64,000 bases of DNA. Origin: Aldrovandia affinis (lineage: Eukaryota; Chordata; Actinopteri; Notacanthiformes; Halosauridae). The notes beneath the pieces were generated by a model that was given only the letters and a program-made list of their open reading frames with translations, had not been told where the DNA came from and ran no database searches. Positions 13,396 through 24,734 of this stretch are shown here, piece after piece; position 1 is the first letter of the stretch, and the number at the start of each line of letters is the position of its first letter. Made by a program: the position numbers and the translations under genes. The stretch covers positions 1,611,060 to 1,675,059 of the forward strand of contig JAINUG010000086.1 of assembly GCA_029706075.1 (NCBI GenBank). The letters run 5' to 3'.

Positions 13396-13452
13396 TTTTA
13401 TTTTTGGTATAGAAGAGCATCTGCTAAATGCCTAAAATGTAAATGTAAAAAT
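13396..13452 (+). repeat. decayed SINE tail fragment
   Basis: The text 'agagcatctgctaaatgcc' followed by aatgtaaatgt matches the 3' end of the teleost SINE seen complete at 30870-31101 (tail 'gcgtctgctaaatgcctg' plus (TAATG)n). Only this tail is recognisable, so it is a 5'-truncated or decayed copy. Confidence 0.55.
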
Positions 13453-13950
13453 GTAGAAGACTTTTACTAACTGATTTATTTGTTTTACTGTTATTTGAGT
13501 ATTAATCTAGCCCTTTTAATACCATAAGAAAGTATGTATACTACACAGATTCTTCAATTAAATTAAAAATGAAATTTCCATAAGATTTAAATACAAATTG
13601 AATTTAAAATTCATGCAGTGCATTTGATCTGATTAGCGATGTAGTAATCCTACACTGGACCAACCACTGCAGGACCCCCCAATTGTGCAAAATGTCAATT
13701 TACGTAATGCCTCCCCCAGCTTAGGTAAATTAAATGGGAAAATAAAGCTGTACCCGAATATCATGTGAAAGGAACATGCCCCAGTTCTGAGGGTTAATAG
13801 AATCACTGAAATGAAGAACAGCAATGGGGGCCTGTTCAGGCAAAGAGCTCTCTGGGACAGTGGTGCAGAGGCGACCCAGTTGCAGGGCAGGAGTCCTGGT
13901 AGCCAGGCCTGAATCTTCGCTCTGGAGTCCTGAAAAAGTTCCCCTGATAA

Positions 13951-14012
13951 TGCATGACACCCATGTGGGTATATTCACCTGATGGCACACCCATGTGGGT
14001 ATATTCACCTGA
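13951..14012. repeat. 28-bp unit tandem duplication
   Basis: The unit 'cacccatgtgggtatattc' plus 'acctgat' occurs twice in direct succession, the second copy nearly identical. It sits just before AT-rich DNA and a long (TG)n. It is a small minisatellite-like duplication with no apparent coding role. Confidence 0.8.
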
Positions 14013-14113
14013 TAGCATATGACACTGATGTATGTATATATGTATATATGTATGTATATTCATATGACATTATTATAATAATTATTTATATATAATATAT
14101 TAATATTATTAGC

Positions 14114-14114
14114 T

Positions 14115-14179
<65 letters not shown>

Positions 14180-14198
14180 TGTGTGTGTGTTTGTGTGC
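14114..14198. repeat. (TG)n microsatellite
   Basis: A long, nearly pure TG run with a few TT interruptions toward the 3' end, preceded by an AT-rich stretch. It is a simple repeat, probably length-polymorphic. Confidence 0.95.
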
Positions 14199-16265
14199 AT
14201 GTACGTGTGCAAACAGTGGTGTTTGGGCTCTGCACATGGTGTGGTATCTCAGTCCAGAGCAAACATGACCATAGAGTTTGGCCTTTGAAGGGCGTGCAAA
14301 CAGCGGTGACAATGCCTCGTGTCTGGCCTCCCATTAGTACCCCCACATTTAATGAGCCTGCCGCTTCGTTATTGCTCCGATTATCTTCATTAACACAGAC
14401 GTGACCACATTACTCACCTCCACTGTTTACTTGACTTTCCGGCTCCCAGCTCACCCCCTCCCACCTGATGTTTTTGGGGAGCGATGTAACCACTAGTCTC
14501 ATTTACCGAAACACTAATGCTTTCTCATCGTACTCCCGTGATGAAAGCAATATTACGAACTGGAAATACACCGCAGCAGGTGTTACTGGGGTTGAATGAT
14601 ATTAGTGCAAAGAAAAAAGCTTTGAACAAAGAACACATTTTATTTGTATTATTAGACATTTTTATTATTACTATTAATAACGTAGTATTTTGGGATATAA
14701 GTAGTATCTGTAGCAGTAGCAGTAATAGCAGTAGCAGGCGTATTAATATTAATGGTAGTGGCATAACAAGCAGTTGTGGTAGTAGCTTGAGGATGCTCAA
14801 GTATGGAACAGTAAATAGACGGTAAGAAGAAAAACACAAAGTACAGTGCAGTTAAATAACTGGTATTGAAATTATTATTCCTGTGTGCTACTTATTTTTT
14901 TGTATGTGCAAAATACATTTTGCCTTGCACTTTGGTGTGAATCAGGAGATGTAAGGTGTTGCAGTACTAGTAGTACTTCAGAATATGGTTATCCTGTCAC
15001 ACCTGTCTTATTCAAGAATGTTTTAAGTGGGAGTTTGGCACAGCTTATTTTGATGAGATGATTTACAGTGACGAGTATGAGCGCTGATCTTATCGCAGCG
15101 GGTTACTGCATGGTTATTTGCGGGCGTCTCTTTAGTGATTGGCAATATGCCTTCACCTCACTGGGGGGCTATGGGATTGGAGCACAAAAACAGCCAGGTC
15201 ATAAACCTATTAGTCTTGTAAAGGTGTGTATTTACTGCCGTCGTCTCAGATGAGCGGTTTGTCTGCCTTCTCGGCAGTGCTCAAGCTCTAAAACATGCAG
15301 ATCTTTCCACTGTAAGAATGGCTACTAAAGTCCGTCAGCGTTGTTGACTCTGCAAACCGGCTGAAGGACATCTGTTATCTTACATAAGACAGATGCTCAT
15401 TTTGAAAGCTTAGCGCTGGAAATGTGTGCAATTAATCATAATTTACCTTCCTCTCTCCGTTCTCTTGTCTCTCTCTCTCACACACTCTCTCACCTGATGA
15501 GACTCGTTCTCTTGGCAGAATTGAATTTGGACAGTCTCCACTTGGAGGTCCATTAATCAACGACCTGATATACATTTGAGTTGATGGCTTTGATTCAGAG
15601 CGCGTGATTTTGGAAAGCGACGATTCCGACGCAGAGCCGAACGCGTTGGCCGTCTGAACCAGCTTGTGGTCAAGCTTTTCCTGGTGGGGGCTGGGGATGG
15701 GGGGAAATGACATACCAGTGAGTCTCCAGGGGAGTGGAGCTGCATTTCCTGCTGGTCCACTGCCGTCCCTCTGCATTCTGACCATTTCCTGTTACACTCA
15801 TCGTCCTGCTGATAAGGAGACCAGGGCACGCCCTGAGGATGGAAGTGGTTCCTGGGAGTTTTAGTGAGGGCAGCGGGAGGGCACAGGGCCAAAGAGACAG
15901 GATGAGTGTAAATGTGCTCAGCACAGCACTGGGATGTGGTGCTACCAAATAGGCCCTAAGAGAATCCTCCCCTCTGGCCCGACCGCCAAATCGAAGCCAC
16001 CCCCTCCCCACCATGTGCTATAATCGCTTCCTCTGCTCTACCCAGGTACAGAGTCAGCTGAGCTATTAAATCTGTATTTATGCAGTATCATTTAAAAATA
16101 TATATTTTCTGAAAAAAATGTTGATATAGTTGGATGCACTAAGCATGCCCCATGTGAATGGCCTTCAGCAGGCAGACCAGTCCTACTGTAGATCCTTCCA
16201 TTATCAATAATTATATTATGCTGTAGAAAATCCAAGACCACACCCCAGAATGGGACACCAGCAGC

Positions 16266-16322
16266 TTGCACTCACACATACACACACACACATATACACC
16301 CACATACGCATGTACACACCCA
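16266..16322. repeat. imperfect (CA)n tract
   Basis: CA-rich imperfect dinucleotide sequence with interruptions (cacacatatacacccacatacgc). Low-complexity intronic DNA. Confidence 0.8.
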
Positions 16323-19300
16323 ATTGTTTGTAGATGGCAATTAACCTAGACAACTTATCTTGTCAGAGTAGCTGGAGAAAAACACGGGTACGGAGGTGCA
16401 TTATACAAACTCCATGCAGACAGAAACAGTCTTGAACCCTGGACTCTGGAGCTGTGAGACGACAGTGCTACCTACTGTGACCCCCCACACCAATCACCTC
16501 AAATGCAATTCAATTGAATTTATGTTTTCCACCTGAGCTATAACATATGTTTCTATAACAAATCAAGTATGTTTCTAAGCTGAATCGGTTTTCCCCAAGG
16601 AATTTCATGCGGTAAATCATACTGGAGGAGAATGTGGAAGAAGGCAAACCTAGCAATATTGTTCTCCATGCACTTTTACATCTTTGCCTGTTGCATTCTG
16701 GGAAGGTCTAAGAGCTGGCAGGATTTGAGAGATCAAAACGGAAAGCCGTTATTCGAACCGAAAAGTTGTAAAAGTCAGCCCCTGGGCACTTGAGCCGCTC
16801 TGGCAGACAGCAGAAAGGGAACGTCTGAGAAGAAGCCGGGAAGAAAGAAGAACAGGTCTTCAACCCTGATTGATATTCCACAGCACAACTCTTCCACGAT
16901 GTCTATCCTCCCCGTGTTTGGGACATTGTGTTGCCGCTGCACTCTTCTCGACTGACCCTTCTGGGTCTCGGCCCAGTGGTGTCTGAGCCAGACAGGATGT
17001 GAGGGATGGGGGGTTGGGGTAGTGGGGTCCGTAGGCCCAGCTGGGACTCATCGGCGGGGCTGTCCGTGGCCACTGTGTGATGGGACAAAGATATTTACGC
17101 TGTGTCCCATCAGTGCTCCGTAACCTCACCCTCCCGGTCACTGCTGCGTGCAGTGCACTCTGGGACTTTGTTTCAGACGGCCGGCGCGACATGAGCCTTA
17201 CTGCTCCACTCTTATGTTCCAGGGATAATGTGCTACTCACGCTCCTACACTGCCCTGCCCCCATCTCTGCTAAGATGACAGTCCACAGCAGGAAGTGGAC
17301 ACCTCTCGGTGAAACGCAATCCGTTTTCAATTTGTTTCCCAGATGTGTGCCTGCAAGGGGCCTTATTTGAACCACATAATGCAATGGGGGAGGGGTGAGG
17401 GATGAGGGGGAAGTGGGGTTGAGCATACCGATTAAACATACTGTTTGGGATTACATTTCTACGTAAACTAAACAGAGGGAAGATAAGCATACCAGAAGGT
17501 CAGCAAAGTCTCTGTGAGTAACGGGACTGGCATGTGTTTTGCTGTTTTGCACACATGCACACACAAAGGGATCCAACTGAAAAGGGAGTCCCTGTATCCC
17601 TTTTTGCGATTTTGCTCTCCCCCCTTCTTCCACGTGGACAGGGACACTTCCTCACTGGTGTTTCAGCATCATTCAGAGCATTTACACTCCAGCTGACAGA
17701 GCGTTCTTTAACTGGACAGTGACAGCAATTTAATGCCTTCAGTTGAGTTTTTTTTGTTCCTCAGAAGTGTATTCTCAGAGCCCGCAAGGCAGGGCTAAGG
17801 GGACTACTAAAGCAAGTGACTGAGCTGTTCAAATGCGCTGAGGCACTCAAAGCCTCGTGTTTCTCGTTGCGAAAGCTTCACTTGAATCTGCCGAGGGGAA
17901 AGATACTTCACGCGGAGGGCACTTCATAGACCACGCAAACGCTGGTGTGAGGACAGACGCCCCTGTGAAGACTCTGTTGTCTGACAGTGGGGAGTGTTGA
18001 CACATGTTTTTGTGTGTTTGTGTGGTGTTGTTTGAGTGTTGACTTTACTGAAGGACCCGAAGCCTTGTGTGTGGACTTGTGTGTGTGTTTGCCTGTATGT
18101 TTTTGTAGGACTGATGAGAGTGGAAATCTGCCCACCGAGGAAACATTTGTGTTTGACCACTGTCTTTTATTTTACTACCAAAATAGACAACTGAAGGAAC
18201 AGGCCTGATTTCCAATGCGTACTGAGCACACAGAGCAGAGTGATTGCAGTTTTAATTTGTGAATCTGTTTTGATGACTTATCCAAATGTTATATTCCACT
18301 CTGTTGGTCACCGTTGGACAATTTTCCACCTAAAATGTCTTATTTTTCTTTTGATCACTGAAATAAATAACACTGCCATTTATTTCAGCAATGCAAATAT
18401 CTAAATCTCCTCCCCAGTTGATGTCCCCTGTCATTTCTGTGACCGTGTCGAAGCTTAATGGACACAAAGTCCTTGAACCAAGTCAACTTTATTTTAGGGG
18501 GCTGTTCGGATCCCTGTTAACAGCGTTGACACTAATCTGTTTTTCTCAATTTGGCTTGAAAAAGAAAAAACCCAACATTTTCTTCATTGAGTCTCGAGCT
18601 TTCACATTTCCACACGCAGAGTGTGTTGCCAGAAAACACGTAAGCTGCTTTACAGCCCCTAAGGTGTCGATGCTATGCTTTAAATTGTCATGGAATTTTT
18701 GTAGCTGCCTCTTTCCATTGCCTGTCCCCAGTCACTAAGACCTCCAGCAAAGAAAACTGTGGGGCTAGAACTCTGCCAAGTCATTTTCTTTACAAATTTG
18801 GCCAGCCCGTCTTCTCCCCTCCCTACAGAAGCCTAATTATGAGGACCCCGGCTTTATGGCCTGTAGTTTGCATTCTCATGCAAGTGCCCTTTTGTCGATC
18901 GCAAGCCTGAGAGAAAGGGGGTTGGGGGGTAAAAGGGGGTGTAGAGGAATCCCCCTCCCCTCCCTTTCTCCCCAATTTAACTTAGGAAATAAGGGCACAT
19001 TTGCAAATCAATTCTCAGGCTCCTACTACAGAGAGACGGAGGGAGGCTGTAAAACAACAAACTGGGTTTTTTTGGCAGGGGGAGGGGGTTGGTTTGGAGG
19101 TACTAAAAAGAATTGCAGATGAGATTTACAAAAAAAAGAAAGTTAGTCATTTTATGCTTCCCTTCTCTTGCTCTCACTGTTACGCCATTCTTTCCCCTGC
19201 TCTCCTGCCTGTGCCTGTCCTCTGTTTGTTCTGAAATGGATGCCATCTATAGCAACTGTACTGGCATTAGAATTTGAAAGAGCTTTTACAGCCAGAGACT

Positions 19301-21586
19301 CTGAAGGTGTCATTCCGGGGGTGGGACGAAGGGTAGCCACCTCATGGCCTAATCTTTTCTTCCTCATCGAACCATGATGGACAGGCAGAAAACTTTTATT
19401 TGTAGCGAGTTTAATTTGGAGAGAGTGTAAATATAGCTAAGTACAAATAGCTTGTGTGTTACCTCTTTTGGGAATATAGTGGCTAACATGGCTAAGTTAG
19501 TACTAAAAAAACAACACATTTATTTGCTCCTTCCAATAGACACCACAAAGTAACAGAAACTATTTTGTACATAATGTTAGATGTCATGTTTTCTAATGGC
19601 ACGCTAATCAATTCCAAGCAAATGCTGCTACCATTTGGTTTTTATGAGTAACATTAGCTCACATGTTATTGCTGTGTGGCTGTTAAAGCCATATGGCCAT
19701 CTTTTTTACATTTTTATTTATGGGTTTTTATGATGTTGTACGCAATCCCAAACACATTACCTTTGGCTTTGTATACTTCTTCCGTCTTTCAATGTTTAGA
19801 TCTCTTTACATCTGTAGGCCTGCTCTGCTAAAAATTGGATGACATTTTCCAGTGCTTTCCGATTTAATGTGTTACTCCTGAACTGGATTAATTAGCAAAG
19901 CAGCCAAGCAAAAATCAATGGCAAACTGCATACCAGTTGTACATGGACTGGTGATCATTCTCAGTGCTTGATCAGAAAATGTAAAATATTATTTAGATAA
20001 AAAGTTAAGAAAAAAAAATTGTGACAATTTTTTGGTGGGCCCTGGAGTATTTTATGTTGTCCTGTCCTAGTCTACACCACTGTCACTTCATGTTACAGAC
20101 TTGAGGCATGAGGCTGTGATAGGCCCCGTTGGATCATTTATTTCCACAGGCTTTGGTCTGAAATTAAAGAGATTATTTCAAGGTTTCAGAATGCCAGACT
20201 GACAGCTCAGACATCAAAGGCTGTATTTTTGTATTGTTTTGTCTCCCCATTTTTAATAGAAAATATGTTTACGGTTTTCACCTCGCATGTCTATTGTCAT
20301 GTAGGAAAATATATGGAATGTACTACTCATTTTGCAGCAGATTATTGTAAGACTGAATTCTCTCATAGAATACAATTGGGGTTGTATTTGCAAGCCTTGT
20401 CTATAGGATCGCTGAGTTTAGGGGCTGACCATGGTGCTTTTTAAAGAAATAGACAATCATTACACTGACCTCTGACCTCTACAGGGGACTCAGGACCTGT
20501 TGTCATGGAAAACCTGAAGTATGGAACCCTGAACCAAAGACTCTGATGCACAAAAGGCATATCTGTCTGTCATTATACAATACAGGCAGCTTTTGGATTG
20601 CTATGATGATTAATTGGCATATTTAAACACTTCAGAGTGATGTATTGAGACATTTTTGGTGAAATTTTGTCCAGTCACAATCCGATTGACAAGTAGACTT
20701 TTCGACCCTGTTTTTTTGTTCCGTGTGTCTTTTGATCGTCATACGCTTGAGATTCCAGTGTGTTTTTAAAACAATCTTTAAAAAAATTATAAATCTTCTT
20801 AGTAATAAAAGCCCTTTCTGGCAGCCAGAGATGTTGTAATACACTGTCATACAGAGGAGGCTGGCACAATTTGTGATATGCTGGGATCTGGCATGCCTCA
20901 TGTCTGAGGCAGCAAGGTCACCTCTCTGACTCCATAACTTAAAGAGATGAAAAGACAGCTTCAGCACTTTCTCTTTCTGTCTACCTCTCTCTTTTTGTCT
21001 ATCTCTGTCTATATGCCTCTCTGTTTTTCTCTCTCGGTGTAGAGTAACTCTCTCTAGCTTTCTCTATGCCTCTCTTCTGTCCCGCTATCTCTCAGGTTCT
21101 CCTTTACAGTGGAAATTCTGCTCAGATCCTGAACACCCCTTTCTCCTCTGTCTCCTCTGAAATTTGCATTCTCTTCCATTTGGGGTGCAGTCTAGCGGGA
21201 TAGCACTCTCCTGAGATAAGAGTGCCTTACCAACTGTAGACTCACCAGCATGCCTTGTTTGTTTTTAGAGCAGTTATGTCCAGGAATTAAACTGGATTCA
21301 GCTGGATTCAACTGGATTCAACCTTCACATAGTTTAGCATGATATCTTTTTTCCACTCATATTTGTCTTACCACAAAGGCTACAGTGTTTACAGTGAGCA
21401 AAGGTTTGCCAGTCATGGTGGGCTGCCATTGGCAGGAACAAAGTCTACTCTCATTAATGATCGTCCATATGTGCATTTGAATGCGATGCCACTGTGAAGG
21501 GAGCTCTGCTACTTGAAATGGCCAGTAGTGAGCTATTTGGCCTGAGATTACTTGAAGTCTTCAGCATCTGTGCAGGCTGCGCTGTT

Positions 21587-21935
21587 CTGCCTCTCTTTCC
21601 CCTCTTTTCTTTTTCTTTCTCTCTCTACTTCCCTCTCCCCCTGTCTTTGTCATTCCTTCCTTTAATTTCCCCTCCCTTCATTCTCTCACACTCTTTCCCT
21701 TTATTCACTTCTCGCAATATCTATATCTTTCCCTCCCTCCCGCTCTCTTTTTTGCTTTCCCTTTCTCTCTCCTTATTTCCACCTTCCACTGTCTCCCATT
21801 ACCTTAATTTATTTATCCATCTCTCTCACACTTTGTCAGCCACCCTTTCTTTTTCTTCTTATCCCTCCTTTCTGTCCCAGTCACTCTTTCGCACTCTCCT
21901 TCAGCAGCTCCGCCCCTGCCCTCTGTCTCTCCGTT
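21587..21935. repeat. long polypyrimidine (C/T) block
   Basis: About 350 bp is overwhelmingly C and T on the plus strand, with many ctctct and tttccc runs. A smaller block of the same kind lies at 20960-21100. It yields a long but meaningless open frame rich in Leu, Ser, Phe and Pro. Such tracts can form triplex DNA and in RNA are PTB-type ligands; no evidence of use here. Confidence 0.85.
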
Positions 21936-24407
21936 CTCACCCACTCCTGATGCATTGAAAGGAGGATAAAGCTTGAGTAGCCGTAGATCACCTTCGGGTC
22001 AGCTTAGGTCAGTTGTACTCAATGAGATGGAGCCTTTGGCACAGTAGTCCCCTGGCCCAGAGTGCCCTGGAGGTGGGTCACTTTGAGCGCTTCAGAGGGC
22101 TTAAAAGCATTGAAACTTGTTTATCGCCTCTCGGCTTAAGCCGTGCCAGACCCACAGGAACAAGATCCCGAAAGTACAGTTGCATTTGCGTTTCCATTTG
22201 CTGGATCTCATTCTGCACATACCTTTCCCGCTGTCTCTCTTTTATTTGGCCTCTGCCGGAATCATCCACGGTTGTTTACCTTTTTACAGTCCGGCATGCG
22301 TGCCCAAGGACCGTGGTTCTCACAGCCTCCCCATGGATTTCGATTTTGCTCCTTGAAGCCAAACCTCTTCTCTTTTTTCCCCTCTCTTCTATGGTGAAAA
22401 GCAGGTGTTAATGGGTCCTGAGAGAGAAGGGATGTGTGTGTTATCGGACTCATTCGGTGGAAGCAGCCATGCGGGCCCTCATTGCCAGAATTCTCTTCTT
22501 CTGGCCCGTCGACTCCTCGCTAGGCCCCATCTCCCTCGCTAGGCCCACGGCGTGGTGGGCGCAGGCACGCGTGGCCACGTTTGGCAGCGGTTTAGCTGTG
22601 GCTCCTGCTGCCCGTTTCCCTTTTAAAATCCCCCGCGTGACATTTCCACTCACGCAGGTCGTACCAGCCGGCTTGTAATATTTATAAAGCAGCTCTCGGA
22701 GTCTGGTCCTGCTGGGCTTCTCCACCACCCCCCGCCAACCAAAGTCTGTTCGGCCTTCTATATGTGTCTCCTAAAAGCTATTAGCTGAACGCCAGTGGTC
22801 TTAACCCCTTTCTCCTGCAGAGGAGAAGCACTCTGTGGAATTGCTCTCTCCGTTTTCCCTTGTGACATTTGAATACGAGGGTTTGCAGATGGGTCTTGTA
22901 GCTCAGAACCCATTGGATTCCGCCCTCGTGCCCTGTGCTCCATATCTGTAGGGGCAAGCAGGGCACACATAACTGAACTGGAGCCCAGGTCAGACTGTGT
23001 CACATGATTTCAGGTTTTCTGTCCTTTTATTTATTCTTTTATTTATTTATTTTACGATATCAACCGATTGTGCTGACAAAACACTCCACCGATTGTGCGA
23101 AAACCAGCTGTAGTGGAAACCAGGGTAAAAGGTTCCATACCACCACTGCATTGTTAAACTGACAATTTGCTTCAAAGTCAAAGATTCCAATAGAATCCAT
23201 TACTTGAGTACTAACAAGCCCATATCTTCATTAGATCAAGGGGCCTGCCATGCCTCTCTGCTCAAGAATGGGACTGTCACACCTCTTTTCTACAATGCAA
23301 TTTCCTCTGATGTTAGAAAGGTGTTTATTTTTTAAAGGACACTAAAGCATTTTCACAATGCAGTTTAATTAGCTTGTGAGTAGAGCCATGGAAATTCTTC
23401 CCCCGCCTTCACCTGCAGAATGTGTTTGGTTTCTGTAACTAATCTCATAACCCCAGGGATTTTACAGTTATTTCCCCATTGGATTTGAATGCCCCCTTAT
23501 CAGAGACCTTATCAGGAGCCATTTGAGGCACATTCTCACACCTGCATCGTCAGGGTGGCCTGAAAGCACTTTAATCTCAACACAGTCAGCGCTTCGTTGT
23601 GCGGCCACAAACTGGTGGCATCCCAAATAGCACATTGGCTGAAATAAACGAAGGGTACATCTTGAGTGAGTCAAACAAAATAAATTAGATCAGAGAAGCA
23701 GAGAAGCAGGGAATAAACCTCAAATGAGTGGAATAATAATTTTGGTGTATATGTATCTGTGAAACACTTGTCATGCCAGGTCCCCCCTCACCCGCCCCCT
23801 CCCATAATAGAATGCCTCCTTCCTATTGAGGTTTTGTCTGTGTCGTCGTTATTCATAAATAATTGTCCCACCAACACACTGTCATCTAAATTTGGAGAGG
23901 GAAAAAAGAAGCAATTTCAAAGAGCTATCAAATCCTGTCTGGATATCTGGCCTTCCGTTCCCTCGCCTTCTCTTTATATAACCTTGAAAAGCTTGACAGT
24001 CAAAATTAATTCCCGTGCGTTTTGAAGCCGGGGCAATAATGATTTCTCTCTGTTCCGCTTCATCCATGCTGTGAGGACTTTATTGTTGTGTTTTTTCTTT
24101 GATAAATGGAGCATTAACATTGTAATTTCAGCCTCCCAAGGCATACACAGCCAATAAGCACTGCGCTTCCTTGAGTTACCAGCAGTTATAGAAATAGATT
24201 GTATTTTCCATCCTTGTTAATATTGATGCACACAAACAAACACAGGGGAATTGGAAGGGACAATTTCAGAAAGAATGAAATGTTCTGCACAGTAAATGTG
24301 TTTGTTCCACGTTGTTTGTGCCTTGCCCTCTCGCTGGCCCCTCTCCTCAGATTTCAAGGGAGAGTTGTGAGAGAGACTATTAAATCGTTCTCCCCCCCCC
24401 CCCGCAG

Positions 24408-24734
24408 GGTCACGGCCGCGACTGGAGGATGCCCCGCCCCGGATCGCGGAGCACCCCTCAGACCTGATCGTTTCCAAGGGGGAGCCGGCCACCCTCAACT
24501 GCAAGGCGGAGGGGCGGCCCAGCCCCACGGTGGAGTGGTACAAGGACGGCGAGCGGGTGGAGACGGACCGCGAGGACCCCCGCTCCCATCGCATGCTCCT
24601 GCCCAGCGGCTCGCTCTTCTTCCTCCGCATCGTCCACGGGAGGCGGAGCAAGCCCGACGAGGGCGTCTACGTCTGCGTCGCCCGCAACTACCTGGGGGAG
24701 GCGGTCAGCCGCAATGCTTCGCTGGAAGTGGCCA
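24408..24734 (+). CDS. robo3: robo3 exon 2: Ig domain 1
   Basis: The exon encodes about residues 22-130, the complete first Ig domain, which is the main Slit-binding module in Robo1/2. Seen motifs: '[19 protein letters not shown]', first cysteine in 'LNCKAEG', tryptophan in 'VEWYKDG', '[19 protein letters not shown]', second cysteine in '[10 protein letters not shown]' and the N-glycosylation sequon in 'SRNASLEVA'. The exon enters and leaves in phase 1; the last base A plus TT of exon 3 gives Ile (EVA-I-LRDD). The acceptor is preceded by twelve C then GCAG; the donor is GTATGT. The exon is much more GC-rich than the surrounding intron. The FFLRIVHG stretch keeps the Robo1/2-like leucine rather than the proline of mammalian Robo3. 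Confidence 0.97.

Larger units (their letters stand above)
8302..24407 (+). other. robo3: robo3 intron 1 (16.1 kb)
   Basis: The intron is bounded by GTAAGT at 8302 and GCAG ending at 24407. It contains a (GT)n tract near 8790, a hAT MITE at 10640-10927, a decayed SINE tail near 13396, a 28-bp tandem duplication near 13950, a long (TG)n at 14114, CA-rich DNA at 16266 and a polypyrimidine block at 21587-21935. I see no further coding exon or reverse-strand gene; the longest open frame (16860-17426, minus) has no recognisable similarity. Confidence 0.75.

Noticed and set aside
16860-17426. 188-residue open frame on the minus strand in intron 1
   Set aside because: No recognisable domain, Pro/Ser/Thr-rich random-looking composition, other overlapping frames of similar quality; a chance frame in GC-rich DNA.
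21494-21958. 154-residue Leu/Ser/Phe/Pro-rich open frame
   Set aside because: Product of the polypyrimidine block, not a protein.
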